Below are positions 9,053 to 17,363 of a stretch of DNA of 64,000 nt, one piece after another. Positions within the stretch are counted from its first letter, which is position 1. Every line of letters starts with the position of its first letter. Origin of the DNA: Streptomyces sp. SID12501. GTDB lineage: Bacteria; Actinomycetota; Actinomycetes; Streptomycetales; Streptomycetaceae. The stretch spans positions 62,001 through 126,000 of the forward strand of contig NZ_JAAGLU010000023.1 in NCBI RefSeq assembly GCF_010550245.1, read 5' to 3'. A program made the position numbers and the translations under genes. The notes beneath the pieces were generated by a model. The model did no database searches. It was given only the letters and a program-made list of their open reading frames with translations, and was not told the origin of the DNA.

Positions 9053-9781
9053 AGGACACGCGCGTGCTGGAGCAGAGAACTACCAGCAAAATTGTTGACA
9101 GCTCAATACGCGAGTCCCGGGGAGCGTCCCATTTGGATGGCGTACACCGCATATTGAGGGGAATTACTTGGCTCGTTGACAGGTTGCTCTTATCCTGGCT
9201 TCAGCCGCCGGGACGGACTCGCGTGACGACCCGCACCTCAGGTGCGGCGAGTGCCCGTGTCATCGGCAGGGAGCCATGTCCCGTGGTGTCGAGGACCGGG
9301 TCGACCCCGGCGGGGTCCCGTCCGGGTGTCACCGCGAAGAGTGAGCCTGCGAGGGAGCCCAGGAGAGAATCCACTGTTCCGCTCCGGAATTCCGGCGAAC
9401 ATTTCCGGATCCGGAATTCTGAATACTGCAAGGACTTCGGGTCCGCCGTGATTCCGGTATCGAACGGATTTCGTGGCTCCACCTTTTCTTTGTCCGTACG
9501 GTTCGGTACAAGCGCCTCATGGCGTAGGGCCCGGGATGCGCGAGGTCAGGCTGACCAGGGCGTCCACAGCGGAGCGATGACTGCCTGGGCGACAGGCGAT
9601 ACCGCCGACGTCGTTTTCGCCCACGACGAGATCGGCGCGTCACCGCCCTGCCCGCGGACGACCTGCCGAACGGCCGCCCCGACTCCGCCGGCCGGTGAAC
9701 CGCTCCGGGGCCGGTGAAAGAGTCCGGCGTATTTCGGAACTGTCACGGGTCTTGTCACCGGTGCGGGCGTCGTGCAAGTGT

Positions 9782-9809
9782 CCGGCCATGGTTACGTAAC
9801 CATGGCCGG
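9782..9809. promoter_or_regulatory. 28-bp perfect palindrome, LacI-type operator
   Basis: A perfect palindrome centred at 9795/9796 with core CATGGTTACGTAACCATG, about 105 bp upstream of the GH5 start. A central CG flanked by symmetric arms is typical of LacI/GalR operators. The core ATGnTTACGTAAnCAT also precedes the second GH5 gene, which suggests one regulator controls both. Confidence 0.75.
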
Positions 9810-9914
9810 TTTACACGGGTCCGAGTGTCTGTATCCGGGCCCTGGTTCATCACTGCCTCGCTCAGGCGGCGAACCCGCACTCCGCCCTCCGCGATTCCCG
9901 TCACTGGAGACGAC

Positions 9915-11399
9915 ATGACCAAGACCCCGACGAGGTCGAGAAGGCTGGCCGGCGTGCTGTTGGCCGGCTTCGGCGCGACACTCATGTTCCTGACCGCCCC
10001 GGCCCCCGCCCTCGCGCAGTCGGCCCCCGAGAGGTCGGCCGCCTCGCACGCGTCGGCGAAGCCCTCGTCGAAGGGCGGTACCAGTGACTTCCGCGGGGTG
10101 AACTGGGCAGACCCGCGGGACAACTACGCCGGCGACGCCGTGGTGCCCAGCGGGCTGAAGGTGACCGACAACTACCGCACCGTGTACCGCACCACGGATC
10201 GGATGGTGCGCGGCTTCAAGAAGAACCTGGGCGCCAACACCCTGCGACTGCCGATCAACCCGTCGAGCGTGGGCACCACCTGGTGGAAGTCGTACCGGGC
10301 GACGATCGACGCGGCCACGGCCTACGGCGACAAGGTCATCGTCAGCTACTGGGAGGCCGACTCCAGCAAGGACGGCCTGGTCGACGACACGGCCGCCTGG
10401 AAAAAGATGTGGAACACGGTGGTGCGGGAGTACAAGCACAACCCGCGGGTCTACTTCGAGCCCATGAACGAGCCGCACGGCTACACCCTGGACCAGTGGG
10501 TGTCCGTCACCAGCGGCTGGCTGGCCCAGCACAAGGACGTCCCGCGCGGCCGTGTCGTGATCAGCGGCACCGGCTACAACGACAACGTCACCGGTGTCGG
10601 CGCGGCACCCGCGCTGCGGGGAACGCTGCTGTCGCTGCACTTCTACGGGTTCTGGAACAGCTACACCAAGCAGTCGGAGTGGACCGCCGACCTCGAAGCC
10701 CGGATCGGCAAGTACGCCGGCCGGACCGTCATCGACGAGGCCGGCTCCCCGATGACCATCGGTCTGAACTACGGCGCGTGGAACGGCAACATCTACACCT
10801 CGTACCTCGCGGCCGTGGCCAACACCGCCCGCAGCAAGGGGATGGGCCTGGTGTACTGGCCGGGGCTGAGGTTCGGTGACGCCTACTCGATCGAGTCGCT
10901 GGACGCCAACGGCAACCTGGTGGACAACAGCGCCACCGGAGTCGCGCTGCTGCGCTGGGGCTACGGCTTCGGCAAGACCCCGCCCGTCAACGACCTGCCG
11001 CCCGCGCCTCCCGGCGAGGTCCTGCGCGGAGTCGGCTCCACCCGCTGTGTGGACGTGCCCGGCTTCAGCACGACCAACGGCACCCAGCTCGACCTCTGGG
11101 ACTGCAACGCCGGCGGCAACCAGACCTGGAACTGGAACGCGGACAAGCAGCTCACCGTCTACGGCAACAAGTGCATGACGGTGGGAGGCACCGGAGTCAC
11201 GGCGGGAGATCCCGTGGTCATCTCCGACTGCACCGGCGCGACGGCACAGCAGTGGAACGTGAACGCGGACCTCTCCGTGACCAGCGTCGCGAACCCGGCA
11301 CTCTGCCTGGACGCGGCCGGAGCGGGCACCGGCAACGGCACGTCCGTCGATGTCTGGTACTGCAACGCAAGCAGCAACCAGCAGTGGACCAGGAGCTGA
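9915..11399 (+). CDS. Secreted glycoside hydrolase family 5 protein with C-terminal ricin-type (CBM13) domain
   Basis: A 494-residue protein; ATG 9915 lies 4 nt after GGAGA. The signal peptide ends near ALA-QS (residue ~35). The GH5 (beta/alpha)8 domain runs from FRGVNWADP (~58) to ~365; MNEPHG supplies the acid/base Glu and VIDEAG the nucleophile. A Pro-rich hinge (PPVNDLPPAPP) leads to a ~125-residue ricin-B lectin/CBM13 domain with repeated CVDV, LWDCN, QTWNWN, CLDAAG and QQW elements. It should cut a beta-linked polysaccharide outside the cell and bind it through the lectin domain; the exact substrate (cellulose, mannan, other) is not decidable. It is paralogous to the GH5 gene at 19.3 kb. 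Confidence 0.92.
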   Translation: MTKTPTRSRRLAGVLLAGFGATLMFLTAPAPALAQSAPERSAASHASAKPSSKGGTSDFRGVNWADPRDNYAGDAVVPSGLKVTDNYRTVYRTTDRMVRGFKKNLGANTLRLPINPSSVGTTWWKSYRATIDAATAYGDKVIVSYWEADSSKDGLVDDTAAWKKMWNTVVREYKHNPRVYFEPMNEPHGYTLDQWVSVTSGWLAQHKDVPRGRVVISGTGYNDNVTGVGAAPALRGTLLSLHFYGFWNSYTKQSEWTADLEARIGKYAGRTVIDEAGSPMTIGLNYGAWNGNIYTSYLAAVANTARSKGMGLVYWPGLRFGDAYSIESLDANGNLVDNSATGVALLRWGYGFGKTPPVNDLPPAPPGEVLRGVGSTRCVDVPGFSTTNGTQLDLWDCNAGGNQTWNWNADKQLTVYGNKCMTVGGTGVTAGDPVVISDCTGATAQQWNVNADLSVTSVANPALCLDAAGAGTGNGTSVDVWYCNASSNQQWTRS

Positions 11400-11446
11400 T
11401 TCCGGCACCTGTTCCCCTCGGTCACCGAATCGGCCACTGACGCCGG

Positions 11447-12508
11447 TCAGCGCCGCCGCGCTTCGCCTCCGGGCGAGGGCGGCGGCGCTGACGTGCTCGC
11501 GCGGACCACCAGCCGGGTCGGGACCAGGGTCCTGTCGACCGTGTCGGGCCCGGTGCGGCCGATCTTGCTCAGCAGTTTGTGAAGGCTGAGCCGGCCGACG
11601 GCGGCGAAGTCCTGCCGCACGGTAGTCAGCGGCGGCCAGAAGGCATGGGTCTCCTCCATGTCGTCGAACCCCACCACGCTGACGTCGTCGGGAATCCTGC
11701 GGCCGAGCTCGTGCAGGGCACGCATGACACCGAGCGCCATGTGGTCGTTCGCCGCGAAGATCGCCGTGACCTCAGGTCTTCGCCCCAGAGTCAGCCCGTG
11801 CCGATATCCGGACCGGGTGGTCCAGTCGCCGTACAGCACCGGGGGCGCGGCGATGCCGGCCTGCCGCAGGGTGCTCCGCCAGGACTCGACCCGATGGGCC
11901 GCGGAGTACGAGGTCGGGGGTCCGGCGATGTGCCACACCTGCCGGTGGCCGAGTTCCAGCAGGTGTTCCGTCGCCTGCCGGGCGCCCTGTGCCTGATCGG
12001 TGTCCACCACGGTGTAGCCGGGGCCGGTGTCGGAGTCGACGACCACCATCGGAACCCCCGGCGGGAGGCTGAACTCCGCATCGTCCAGGAGATGCGCCTC
12101 GAAGATGAGGATCACGCCGTCGACGGCCGCCTCGCTGAGCCGGTCGTAGGCACCGGAGACCCTGCCCATGGTCGGGTCCGGCACGGGGATGAGGGTGACG
12201 GCGTACTTGGCGCGTGCGGCTTCCTCGGCGATGGCGTCGAGGGTGCGCGTGTTCCCGAACGTCCGGAGCGTGAAGGTGATGACACCGATCGTGTTGAACC
12301 GCCCGCTCTTGAGCGCGCGTGCCGCTCCGTTCGGCCGGTAGCCCAGCGCCCGCATCGACTCCACGACCCGCTGCCTGGTCGCCGGGTCGACGTTGGTGTG
12401 GCCGTTTGACACGCGCGAAACCGTCTGCGGCGCGACACCGGCGTGCCGGGCGACGTCCGCCATCGATGGCCGGGGCCGTCCGGACACGGGCTTGTCCCCA
12501 ATCGCCAT
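11447..12508 (-). CDS. LacI family transcriptional regulator
   Basis: A 353-residue regulator from ATG 12508. The N-terminal LacI helix-turn-helix is RPSMADVARHAGVAPQTVSRVSNG (residues ~13-36) with the hinge helix GYRPNGAARALKSG. The periplasmic-binding-protein-like core contains IGVITFTLRTFGNTRTL, FAANDHMALGVMRAL and VSVVGFDDMEE. It lies between GH5 (convergent) and pectate lyase (divergent), so either or both may be targets. LacI repressors in Streptomyces usually respond to oligosaccharides. No TTACGTAA palindrome lies before this gene or the pectate lyase. Confidence 0.93.
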   Translation of the reverse strand: MAIGDKPVSGRPRPSMADVARHAGVAPQTVSRVSNGHTNVDPATRQRVVESMRALGYRPNGAARALKSGRFNTIGVITFTLRTFGNTRTLDAIAEEAARAKYAVTLIPVPDPTMGRVSGAYDRLSEAAVDGVILIFEAHLLDDAEFSLPPGVPMVVVDSDTGPGYTVVDTDQAQGARQATEHLLELGHRQVWHIAGPPTSYSAAHRVESWRSTLRQAGIAAPPVLYGDWTTRSGYRHGLTLGRRPEVTAIFAANDHMALGVMRALHELGRRIPDDVSVVGFDDMEETHAFWPPLTTVRQDFAAVGRLSLHKLLSKIGRTGPDTVDRTLVPTRLVVRASTSAPPPSPGGEARRR

Positions 12509-12654
12509 GATCCCTTGTTTCCCCTGTTTCTCGGGCCCTGACAACAGCCTAGGCCCACTTCCCGGGCGCGTCGTAGCGGACGGGACGACGGGACCGGGTG
12601 GGTGCTGTCCGGGGCCCGGCCCGCGGACGGCCTCAAAAATCATTCGCATCCGGG

Positions 12655-12755
12655 GGCAACCTTTCCGGTGGTCCGCGACCACTGACAAGTCGAAGGCCCC
12701 GCACACGGGAGCTTCACACACCGCACGCGTTCCACCACCACGTAAGGACTCATCC
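12655..12755 (+). promoter_or_regulatory. Conserved leader of the pectate lyase gene (shared with expansin)
   Basis: GGCAACCTTTCCGG (from 12655) lies 101 nt upstream of the GTG. The leader continues with GGAGCTTCACAC and ends in GTAAGGACTCATCC just before GTGGC. The expansin leader at 17262-17363 matches in order and spacing (102 nt). The common order suggests a shared cis-regulatory DNA or RNA element. Confidence 0.6.
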
Positions 12756-14102
12756 GTGGCTTCCCCTTCGCATCGCCGCTCCCTCCGCACGCGCCGCACC
12801 GTTCTGGTCTCCACCGCGGCCGTGGCCGCAGCGGGCCTCGGCGCCGCCGTGTTCGCCATGAACGCGAACGCGGGTGCCGTCGACCTGGCTCACCAGGTCC
12901 TGCCCGCCAAGGACGGCTGGGCGGCCTCCGGCACCGGCACGACCGGTGGCGCGCGTGCCGACTCCGCGCACGTCTTCACCGTCAGCACCCGCGCGCAGCT
13001 GGTGAAGGCGCTGGGTGCCGCGACCAACTCGACGGCGAAGATCATCAAGATCAAGGGCACCATCGACGCCAACACCAACGACGCGGGCAAGAAGCTGACC
13101 TGCGCCGACTACGCGGCCGGTACGGGATACTCCCTCGCCGCCTATCTGAAGGCGTACGACCCGGCCACGTACGGCCGTTCGAAGCTGCCCTCGGGTACGC
13201 AGGAGAAGGCGCGGGCCGCCGCCCAGGCCGCGCAGGCGAAGAACATCGTTTTCAAGGTGCCGGCCAACACCACCGTCGTGGGCGTGCCGGGCACCAAGGC
13301 CGGGATCACCGGCGGCAGTCTCCAGGTGAAGGGCGTCGACAACGTCATCATCCGGAACCTGGCCTTCAGCGCCACCGAGGACTGCTTCCCTCAGTGGGAC
13401 CCGACGGACGGTTCGACCGGCAACTGGAACTCCGCGTACGACGCCGTCACCCTGCGCGGGGCGACCCATGTGTGGGCCGACCACAACTCGTTCACCGACG
13501 CGCCCCACCTCGACGGCGCCAACCCGAAGTACTACGGCCGCGAGTACCAGATCCACGACGGTGCCCTCGACATCACCAACGGCTCCGACCTGGTGACCGT
13601 CGAGCGCAACCAGTTCACCAACCACGACAAGACCATGCTGATCGGCAGCAGCGACAAGGACAGTGTCGGCAAGCTGCGGGTCTCCATCCACCACAACGTG
13701 TGGAAGGGCATCGTCCAGCGTGCCCCGCTGGCCCGGATCGGCCAGATCCACGTCTACAACAACTACTTCGACACGACGACCCTGGGCGGCTACGCGCCCC
13801 TCTACACGGTCAACTCCCGGGCCAAGGCGCAGGTCGTCGCTGAGTACAACGCCTGGAAGGTCCCCGCCGGCGGCAAGACCGCGAAGCTGCTGAGCGGCGA
13901 CGGCACCGGCTCGGTCGCGGGTACCGGCAACCTCGTCAACGGCACGGCGACGGATCTCGTGGCCGCGTACAACGCCGCGAGCTCCAAGAAGCTGAAGACG
14001 ACGGTCAACTGGAAGCCGGCCCTGACGGCAGGCCTCCAGACGACGGCGAAGAACCTGGCGACGGAGCTGGCGGGGACCACGGGAGCCGGGGTCCTCTCCT
14101 AG
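12756..14102 (+). CDS. Secreted pectate lyase, polysaccharide lyase family 1
   Basis: A 448-residue protein from GTG 12756 (GTAAGGA upstream). The basic N-region RRSLRTRRTVLVSTAAVAAAGLG resembles a Tat signal, followed by a hydrophobic stretch ending near NANA. The parallel beta-helix shows NVIIRNLAFS, DAVTLRGATHVWADHNSFTDA, DGALDITNGSDLVTVERNQF and a calcium/substrate segment VSIHHNVWKGIVQRAPLARIGQIHVYNNYF. These are PL1 signatures: vWiDH-like Asp/His and the RxPxxR-like catalytic region, here QRAPLARIG. It cleaves polygalacturonate by beta-elimination. The leader is shared with expansin, suggesting co-induction during growth on plant material. Confidence 0.93.
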   Translation: MASPSHRRSLRTRRTVLVSTAAVAAAGLGAAVFAMNANAGAVDLAHQVLPAKDGWAASGTGTTGGARADSAHVFTVSTRAQLVKALGAATNSTAKIIKIKGTIDANTNDAGKKLTCADYAAGTGYSLAAYLKAYDPATYGRSKLPSGTQEKARAAAQAAQAKNIVFKVPANTTVVGVPGTKAGITGGSLQVKGVDNVIIRNLAFSATEDCFPQWDPTDGSTGNWNSAYDAVTLRGATHVWADHNSFTDAPHLDGANPKYYGREYQIHDGALDITNGSDLVTVERNQFTNHDKTMLIGSSDKDSVGKLRVSIHHNVWKGIVQRAPLARIGQIHVYNNYFDTTTLGGYAPLYTVNSRAKAQVVAEYNAWKVPAGGKTAKLLSGDGTGSVAGTGNLVNGTATDLVAAYNAASSKKLKTTVNWKPALTAGLQTTAKNLATELAGTTGAGVLS

Positions 14103-14160
14103 GGAGAAAAGGGACCCGGGACCGATGGCGCGACGCCGTTGGTCAACCCGGGCCCGGTTG

Positions 14161-14194
14161 CTTCGCCCCGCCGGATCCGACCGGCGGGGCGAAG
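14161..14194. terminator. Strong hairpin terminator after the pectate lyase
   Basis: A perfect 14-bp stem (CTTCGCCCCGCCGG / CCGGCGGGGCGAAG) with a 6-nt loop, midway between convergent pectate lyase and M15 peptidase genes. It probably acts in both directions. Confidence 0.85.
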
Positions 14195-14374
14195 TGCTGC
14201 GAAGTGGCCGGACCCGTGTCGGCCGCACGGCATCCGGGCGCCGCGCTGGGGCTGCCTGGGCTCGAGGTGATCGCGATCCGGCCGGTCGGGACATCCGAGA
14301 GCTGAAGCCCGGCAGCCCCGGGCGCCGCCGCGGCGGTACCCGGGGCCGCCGGCTCCGGATCGGCACGGGCGATG

Positions 14375-15124
14375 TCAGACCGTGCCGCTCTCCCACCACC
14401 AGTCGCGGCCCAGATCGGCCCTGCTGTCGACGTGCTGGTGGTCGACGGTGTACCGCTCCAGCCCGGAGAACCCGCAGGTCTCCGCCTTCTGGTAGACGGT
14501 CTTGGTGGCCACGCCGGGCACGTCGAGGTCGGCCGCGGTGCCGTACAGATGCATGCTGTCGCTCGCCCCGCCGATGTCGGCGTTGTGCGCGATGCTCCGG
14601 AAACCGGAGTTGACCGTGATCGGCTTGTCGCCCAGCTTCTTGCGCAGCGCTTCCAGCTTGTACATGCAGCGCCGGGCGTTCTCCTTCACCTGCGCCGCGC
14701 TCAGCTTGCCGCCGTTGAAGTCGCCGTTCGACTGGTCCACGAACTCGCTCCAGTTGAAGTGGAGCGTGGAGCCGTCCGACTGCTCCAGCGCGTTGAGCTT
14801 CGCCTGGGTGTTGGGCCCGGCACTGGCGTCGGCGGTGAGACCGTACGCCGCCTGGAACCGCTTGACGGCCGCGGCCGTGCCGGGGCCGAAGTCCCCGTCG
14901 ATGCCGACCCGGCTGTGACCGGCGCTGTCCGCGGCCCAGCCCGCGACCCGGATCTGCAGCTCGGTCACGTCGGCGCCGGTGTCGCCCTGGTTCAGGGTGC
15001 GCGACCACGAATAGGCCTGTGCGGCACCCGCGAACAGCAGCTGACCGAACGTGACGCCGGCGCCGGCGGCCAGCGTGCCACGCAGCATGGTGCGGCGGTC
15101 GATGGGACGGAAGGAGGAGGTCAT
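14375..15124 (-). CDS. Secreted D-Ala-D-Ala carboxypeptidase-like M15A peptidase with peptidoglycan-binding domain
   Basis: A 249-residue protein; AAAGGA lies 5 nt before the ATG. It has a Tat-like signal (DRRTMLRGTLAAGAGVTFGQLLFAGAAQA). Residues ~45-110 form a PG_binding_1 domain (DVTELQIRVAGW, GIDGDFGPGTAAAVKRFQ). The C-terminal zinc peptidase has SMHLYGTAADLD (the SxHxxGxAxD zinc motif) and VDHQHVD, as in Streptomyces albus G DD-peptidase. It cleaves peptide cross-links of peptidoglycan outside the cell. It is the last gene of an operon with a small secreted protein (41-nt gap) and a GH25 lysozyme. Confidence 0.92.
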   Translation of the reverse strand: MTSSFRPIDRRTMLRGTLAAGAGVTFGQLLFAGAAQAYSWSRTLNQGDTGADVTELQIRVAGWAADSAGHSRVGIDGDFGPGTAAAVKRFQAAYGLTADASAGPNTQAKLNALEQSDGSTLHFNWSEFVDQSNGDFNGGKLSAAQVKENARRCMYKLEALRKKLGDKPITVNSGFRSIAHNADIGGASDSMHLYGTAADLDVPGVATKTVYQKAETCGFSGLERYTVDHQHVDSRADLGRDWWWESGTV

Positions 15125-15164
15125 CGTCGTCCTTTCGGAACGTTTCAGGTGGTCGGCAGGGCGG

Positions 15165-15581
15165 TCAGAAGGAGATCTGGAACGTCACGTTCTGCGCGTC
15201 GGTGTCGTAGGCGTGCACGCGCAGGACGAAGTCGGTGCCGTCCTTGACGTCGGTGGCGACGGTCGCCCACTCGGTGCCGTGGGTGGAGTACGTGTCGTCG
15301 TGGTTGCACTTGGTGGTGTGGTCGACGAACACCACACAGGCGTCCAGGTACACCCCCGGTACGTCCGTCCTGAGCCGCATGTTGATGTCGTTGCACCGCG
15401 AGGACGTGGTGTAGGTGCCGTACTCCCTGGCAGCCGCCGAGTAGCGGTACGTCAGGGTCTTCGCGCCGCCGTTGCAGCTGACGGCGGCGGCCGAGGACTG
15501 TGCGGCGGCGGGCGCGACGCCCGCTCCCAGCAGTGCGGCCGTTGCGAACAGGGCCGAGGCGAACGCCTTGCTGCGGATCAT
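15165..15581 (-). CDS. Small secreted protein of unknown function
   Basis: A 138-residue protein. I start it at ATG 15581 because GGAG lies 6 nt upstream; an upstream in-frame ATG (15593) has no ribosome site. The signal peptide ends near AAAQS. The mature ~108-residue domain has four cysteines (VSCNGG, SSRCND, LDACVV, TKCNHD), enough for two disulfides, and many beta-strand-like segments. I recognise no family. Its place between two peptidoglycan hydrolases suggests an accessory or wall-binding role, which is inference only. Confidence 0.78.
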   Translation of the reverse strand: MIRSKAFASALFATAALLGAGVAPAAAQSSAAAVSCNGGAKTLTYRYSAAAREYGTYTTSSRCNDINMRLRTDVPGVYLDACVVFVDHTTKCNHDDTYSTHGTEWATVATDVKDGTDFVLRVHAYDTDAQNVTFQISF

Positions 15582-15624
15582 GGTGGTCTCCATTGAGGTG
15601 AGGGGATCAGCTGGGGTGAGGGGA

Positions 15625-17004
15625 TCAGCGGTTGGCCAGCCGGTCCAGGTCGGCCTGGGTGCCGTTGAAGACGTCCGCGGTCGCCGGTGCCTGGATGCCC
15701 GGGAAGAGCGCGGCGTCGGTGTACTGCCACATCGCCCAGGTCGTCGAGCCGTTCGGCAGCGGCGGCTGGGTGATCGACCGGCGGTAGTCCGCGAGTTGCA
15801 GCGGATACCGGGCGAAGGCGGTGGTCGAACCCAGGCAGTCGTCCAGGACGGACTTCTGGGTGTAGATGACCGGCGTGCGGCCGAAGGCCGCCTCCACCCG
15901 GTCGAGCCAGGCCCTGGCGTCGGCCACCGTGCCGTAGGTGGGGCAGCGTCCACTGCCGTCGTCCATGCGCTCCAGGTCGAACACCGGCGGGAGGTCGCCC
16001 GCCCGCTGCCCGGTGTAGCCGGTCGCCCGCACGGCGGCGATGAACCGGTCGGCCTGCGCGGTACCCGTGTCAGCCGCGGTGCCCGTGTAGAAGTGGTACG
16101 GCGCGACGGCCAGCCCCGCCGCCCGGGCGCCCTGGAGGTCGGTGGCGAGGTACTCGTCGGTGACGTTCGTGCCCCGGGTGGCCTTGACCGTCGCGAACTC
16201 GACACCCGAGGCCCGCACGGCCTTCCAGTCGATCGGCGCGCCGCCGGGGTGCTGGTACTTGGCCGTGTCCAGGCCGTCGATCGGGTAACCGGCGGGGCGC
16301 GGTGGCGTGCAGTAGGTGTTACGGCCGGCCCAGTCCACCAGCTTCGCCCAGGTGTTCGGCCCCACGGTGCCGTCGGCGCCGAGGTTGGCGCAGTGCTGGA
16401 ACTCGACGACCCGGGACTCCGTACCGCCCCCGAAGTCGCCGTCGATCGTCAGCGGCGGATAGTGGAACGCCTCCATGGCCAGGTTCAGCCGGCACTGCAC
16501 CTCCTTGACCTCGACGCCCTTCGCACCCCTTTTCAGCGTCGGGCGTGTGTCGGTGTGGCCGCACAGGGGCGTCTGCGCCGTGCTCGACGTGCCCTGGGTC
16601 GTGCAGGTGTGCGGCTCGGCGGCCCAGGTGTTCAGCGACGTCCAGGTCCGGGGGCCGAGCACACCGTCCACGTCCAGTCCGGCACAGCGCTGGAACTCCT
16701 TGACCCGTGTCTCCGTCGCCGGCCCGAACGAGCCGTCCGCCCCGATCGGCGTGTACCTGCTCGGCTTCGTCGCCAGGTTCAGCTCGCACTGTGCCTCGAC
16801 GACCGCCGGGTCCCCCGTCGATCCCCGCTGCAGGGTGGGCTGTGCGCTGGTGTGCCCGCAGACCGCGACCGCGGTGACCGCGGCGACCGCGGTCTGTGCG
16901 TCCACCTGTACCGACTGCGCCGCCTGTACCGCCGTGGGCCCGTACAGGGGCAGGACCGCTGCCACGGCGAGGGTCAGACCTCGCAGAAGCGTCCTGTGTC
17001 CCAT
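15625..17004 (-). CDS. Secreted GH25 lysozyme with two N-terminal peptidoglycan-binding domains
   Basis: A 459-residue protein; GAGGGGG precedes the ATG. A signal peptide (to QAAQS) is followed by two PG_binding_1 repeats with paired cysteines (CGHTSAQPTLQRG and CGHTDTRPTLKRG starts; DGSFGPATETRVKEFQRC and DGDFGGGTESRVVEFQHC cores). The C-terminal GH25 domain starts at YPIDGLDTAKYQ and includes VFDLERMDD with the catalytic acids. It hydrolyses the MurNAc-GlcNAc bond. First gene of the GH25 / small secreted protein / M15 operon, and divergent from expansin. Confidence 0.93.
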   Translation of the reverse strand: MGHRTLLRGLTLAVAAVLPLYGPTAVQAAQSVQVDAQTAVAAVTAVAVCGHTSAQPTLQRGSTGDPAVVEAQCELNLATKPSRYTPIGADGSFGPATETRVKEFQRCAGLDVDGVLGPRTWTSLNTWAAEPHTCTTQGTSSTAQTPLCGHTDTRPTLKRGAKGVEVKEVQCRLNLAMEAFHYPPLTIDGDFGGGTESRVVEFQHCANLGADGTVGPNTWAKLVDWAGRNTYCTPPRPAGYPIDGLDTAKYQHPGGAPIDWKAVRASGVEFATVKATRGTNVTDEYLATDLQGARAAGLAVAPYHFYTGTAADTGTAQADRFIAAVRATGYTGQRAGDLPPVFDLERMDDGSGRCPTYGTVADARAWLDRVEAAFGRTPVIYTQKSVLDDCLGSTTAFARYPLQLADYRRSITQPPLPNGSTTWAMWQYTDAALFPGIQAPATADVFNGTQADLDRLANR

Positions 17005-17261
17005 CTGGTTTCCCCCTCATGTGAGTGGCCGGGAGCCCCCGGTTGCCGGTCATGCTGGCAGCGGCCGTCCCGCAGCGGATCTTCACGCGGCGGATCGGGA
17101 CGACGGGACGGCGGTACGCCTGTGACCTGTGGGAAAGGAGAGCCGCTGGGACGGCGATGGAATGCGGGCGCCGGAGCCGGAGCCCGACACGGCCGAGGTC
17201 CCGCCAAGGATCCGCCGAGGACCCGCCGAGGTGAGGGTGGTCACGGGATCCGCGAAACCAC

Positions 17262-17363
17262 GGCAACCTTTTCGGCCGCCGTGGAGACTATGGGCCGGAA
17301 GCTGCCTCAACTGGAGCCTCGCATCGCGCACACGCACTCCCGGACCAGGTAAGGACCTCTGCC
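17262..17363 (+). promoter_or_regulatory. Conserved leader of the expansin gene (shared with pectate lyase)
   Basis: GGCAACCTTTTCGG (from 17262) lies 102 nt upstream of the GTG, followed by GGAGCCTCGCATC and GTAAGGACCTCTGCC. Motif order and spacing match the pectate lyase leader (101 nt). The rest of the 17005-17363 gap shows nothing else I can name. Confidence 0.6.

Larger units (their letters stand above)
8993..9914. other. Large divergent intergenic region (922 bp) upstream of DUF3500 and GH5 genes
   Basis: Frames of 60-217 codons exist on both strands, but none has a ribosome site, a family signature or consistent codon bias, so I call no gene. Visible elements are a leader hairpin at 9019-9052, AT-richer patches near 9085-9195 and 9375-9500, two direct copies of TCCGGAATTC (9383-9392 and 9410-9419, 27 bp apart), and a long palindrome at 9782-9809. 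Confidence 0.6.

Noticed and set aside
9383..9419. EcoRI/BamHI-like site cluster suggesting vector sequence
   Set aside because: Flanking sequence is ordinary Streptomyces DNA; the repeated TCCGGAATTC is more likely natural.
9064..9717. 217-codon plus-strand frame in the GH5 upstream region
   Set aside because: No ribosome site and no recognisable domain; region looks regulatory.
12750..15008. 752-codon minus-strand frame opposite the pectate lyase and M15 peptidase
   Set aside because: Spans a strong terminator and two well-supported genes in other frames; no signature.
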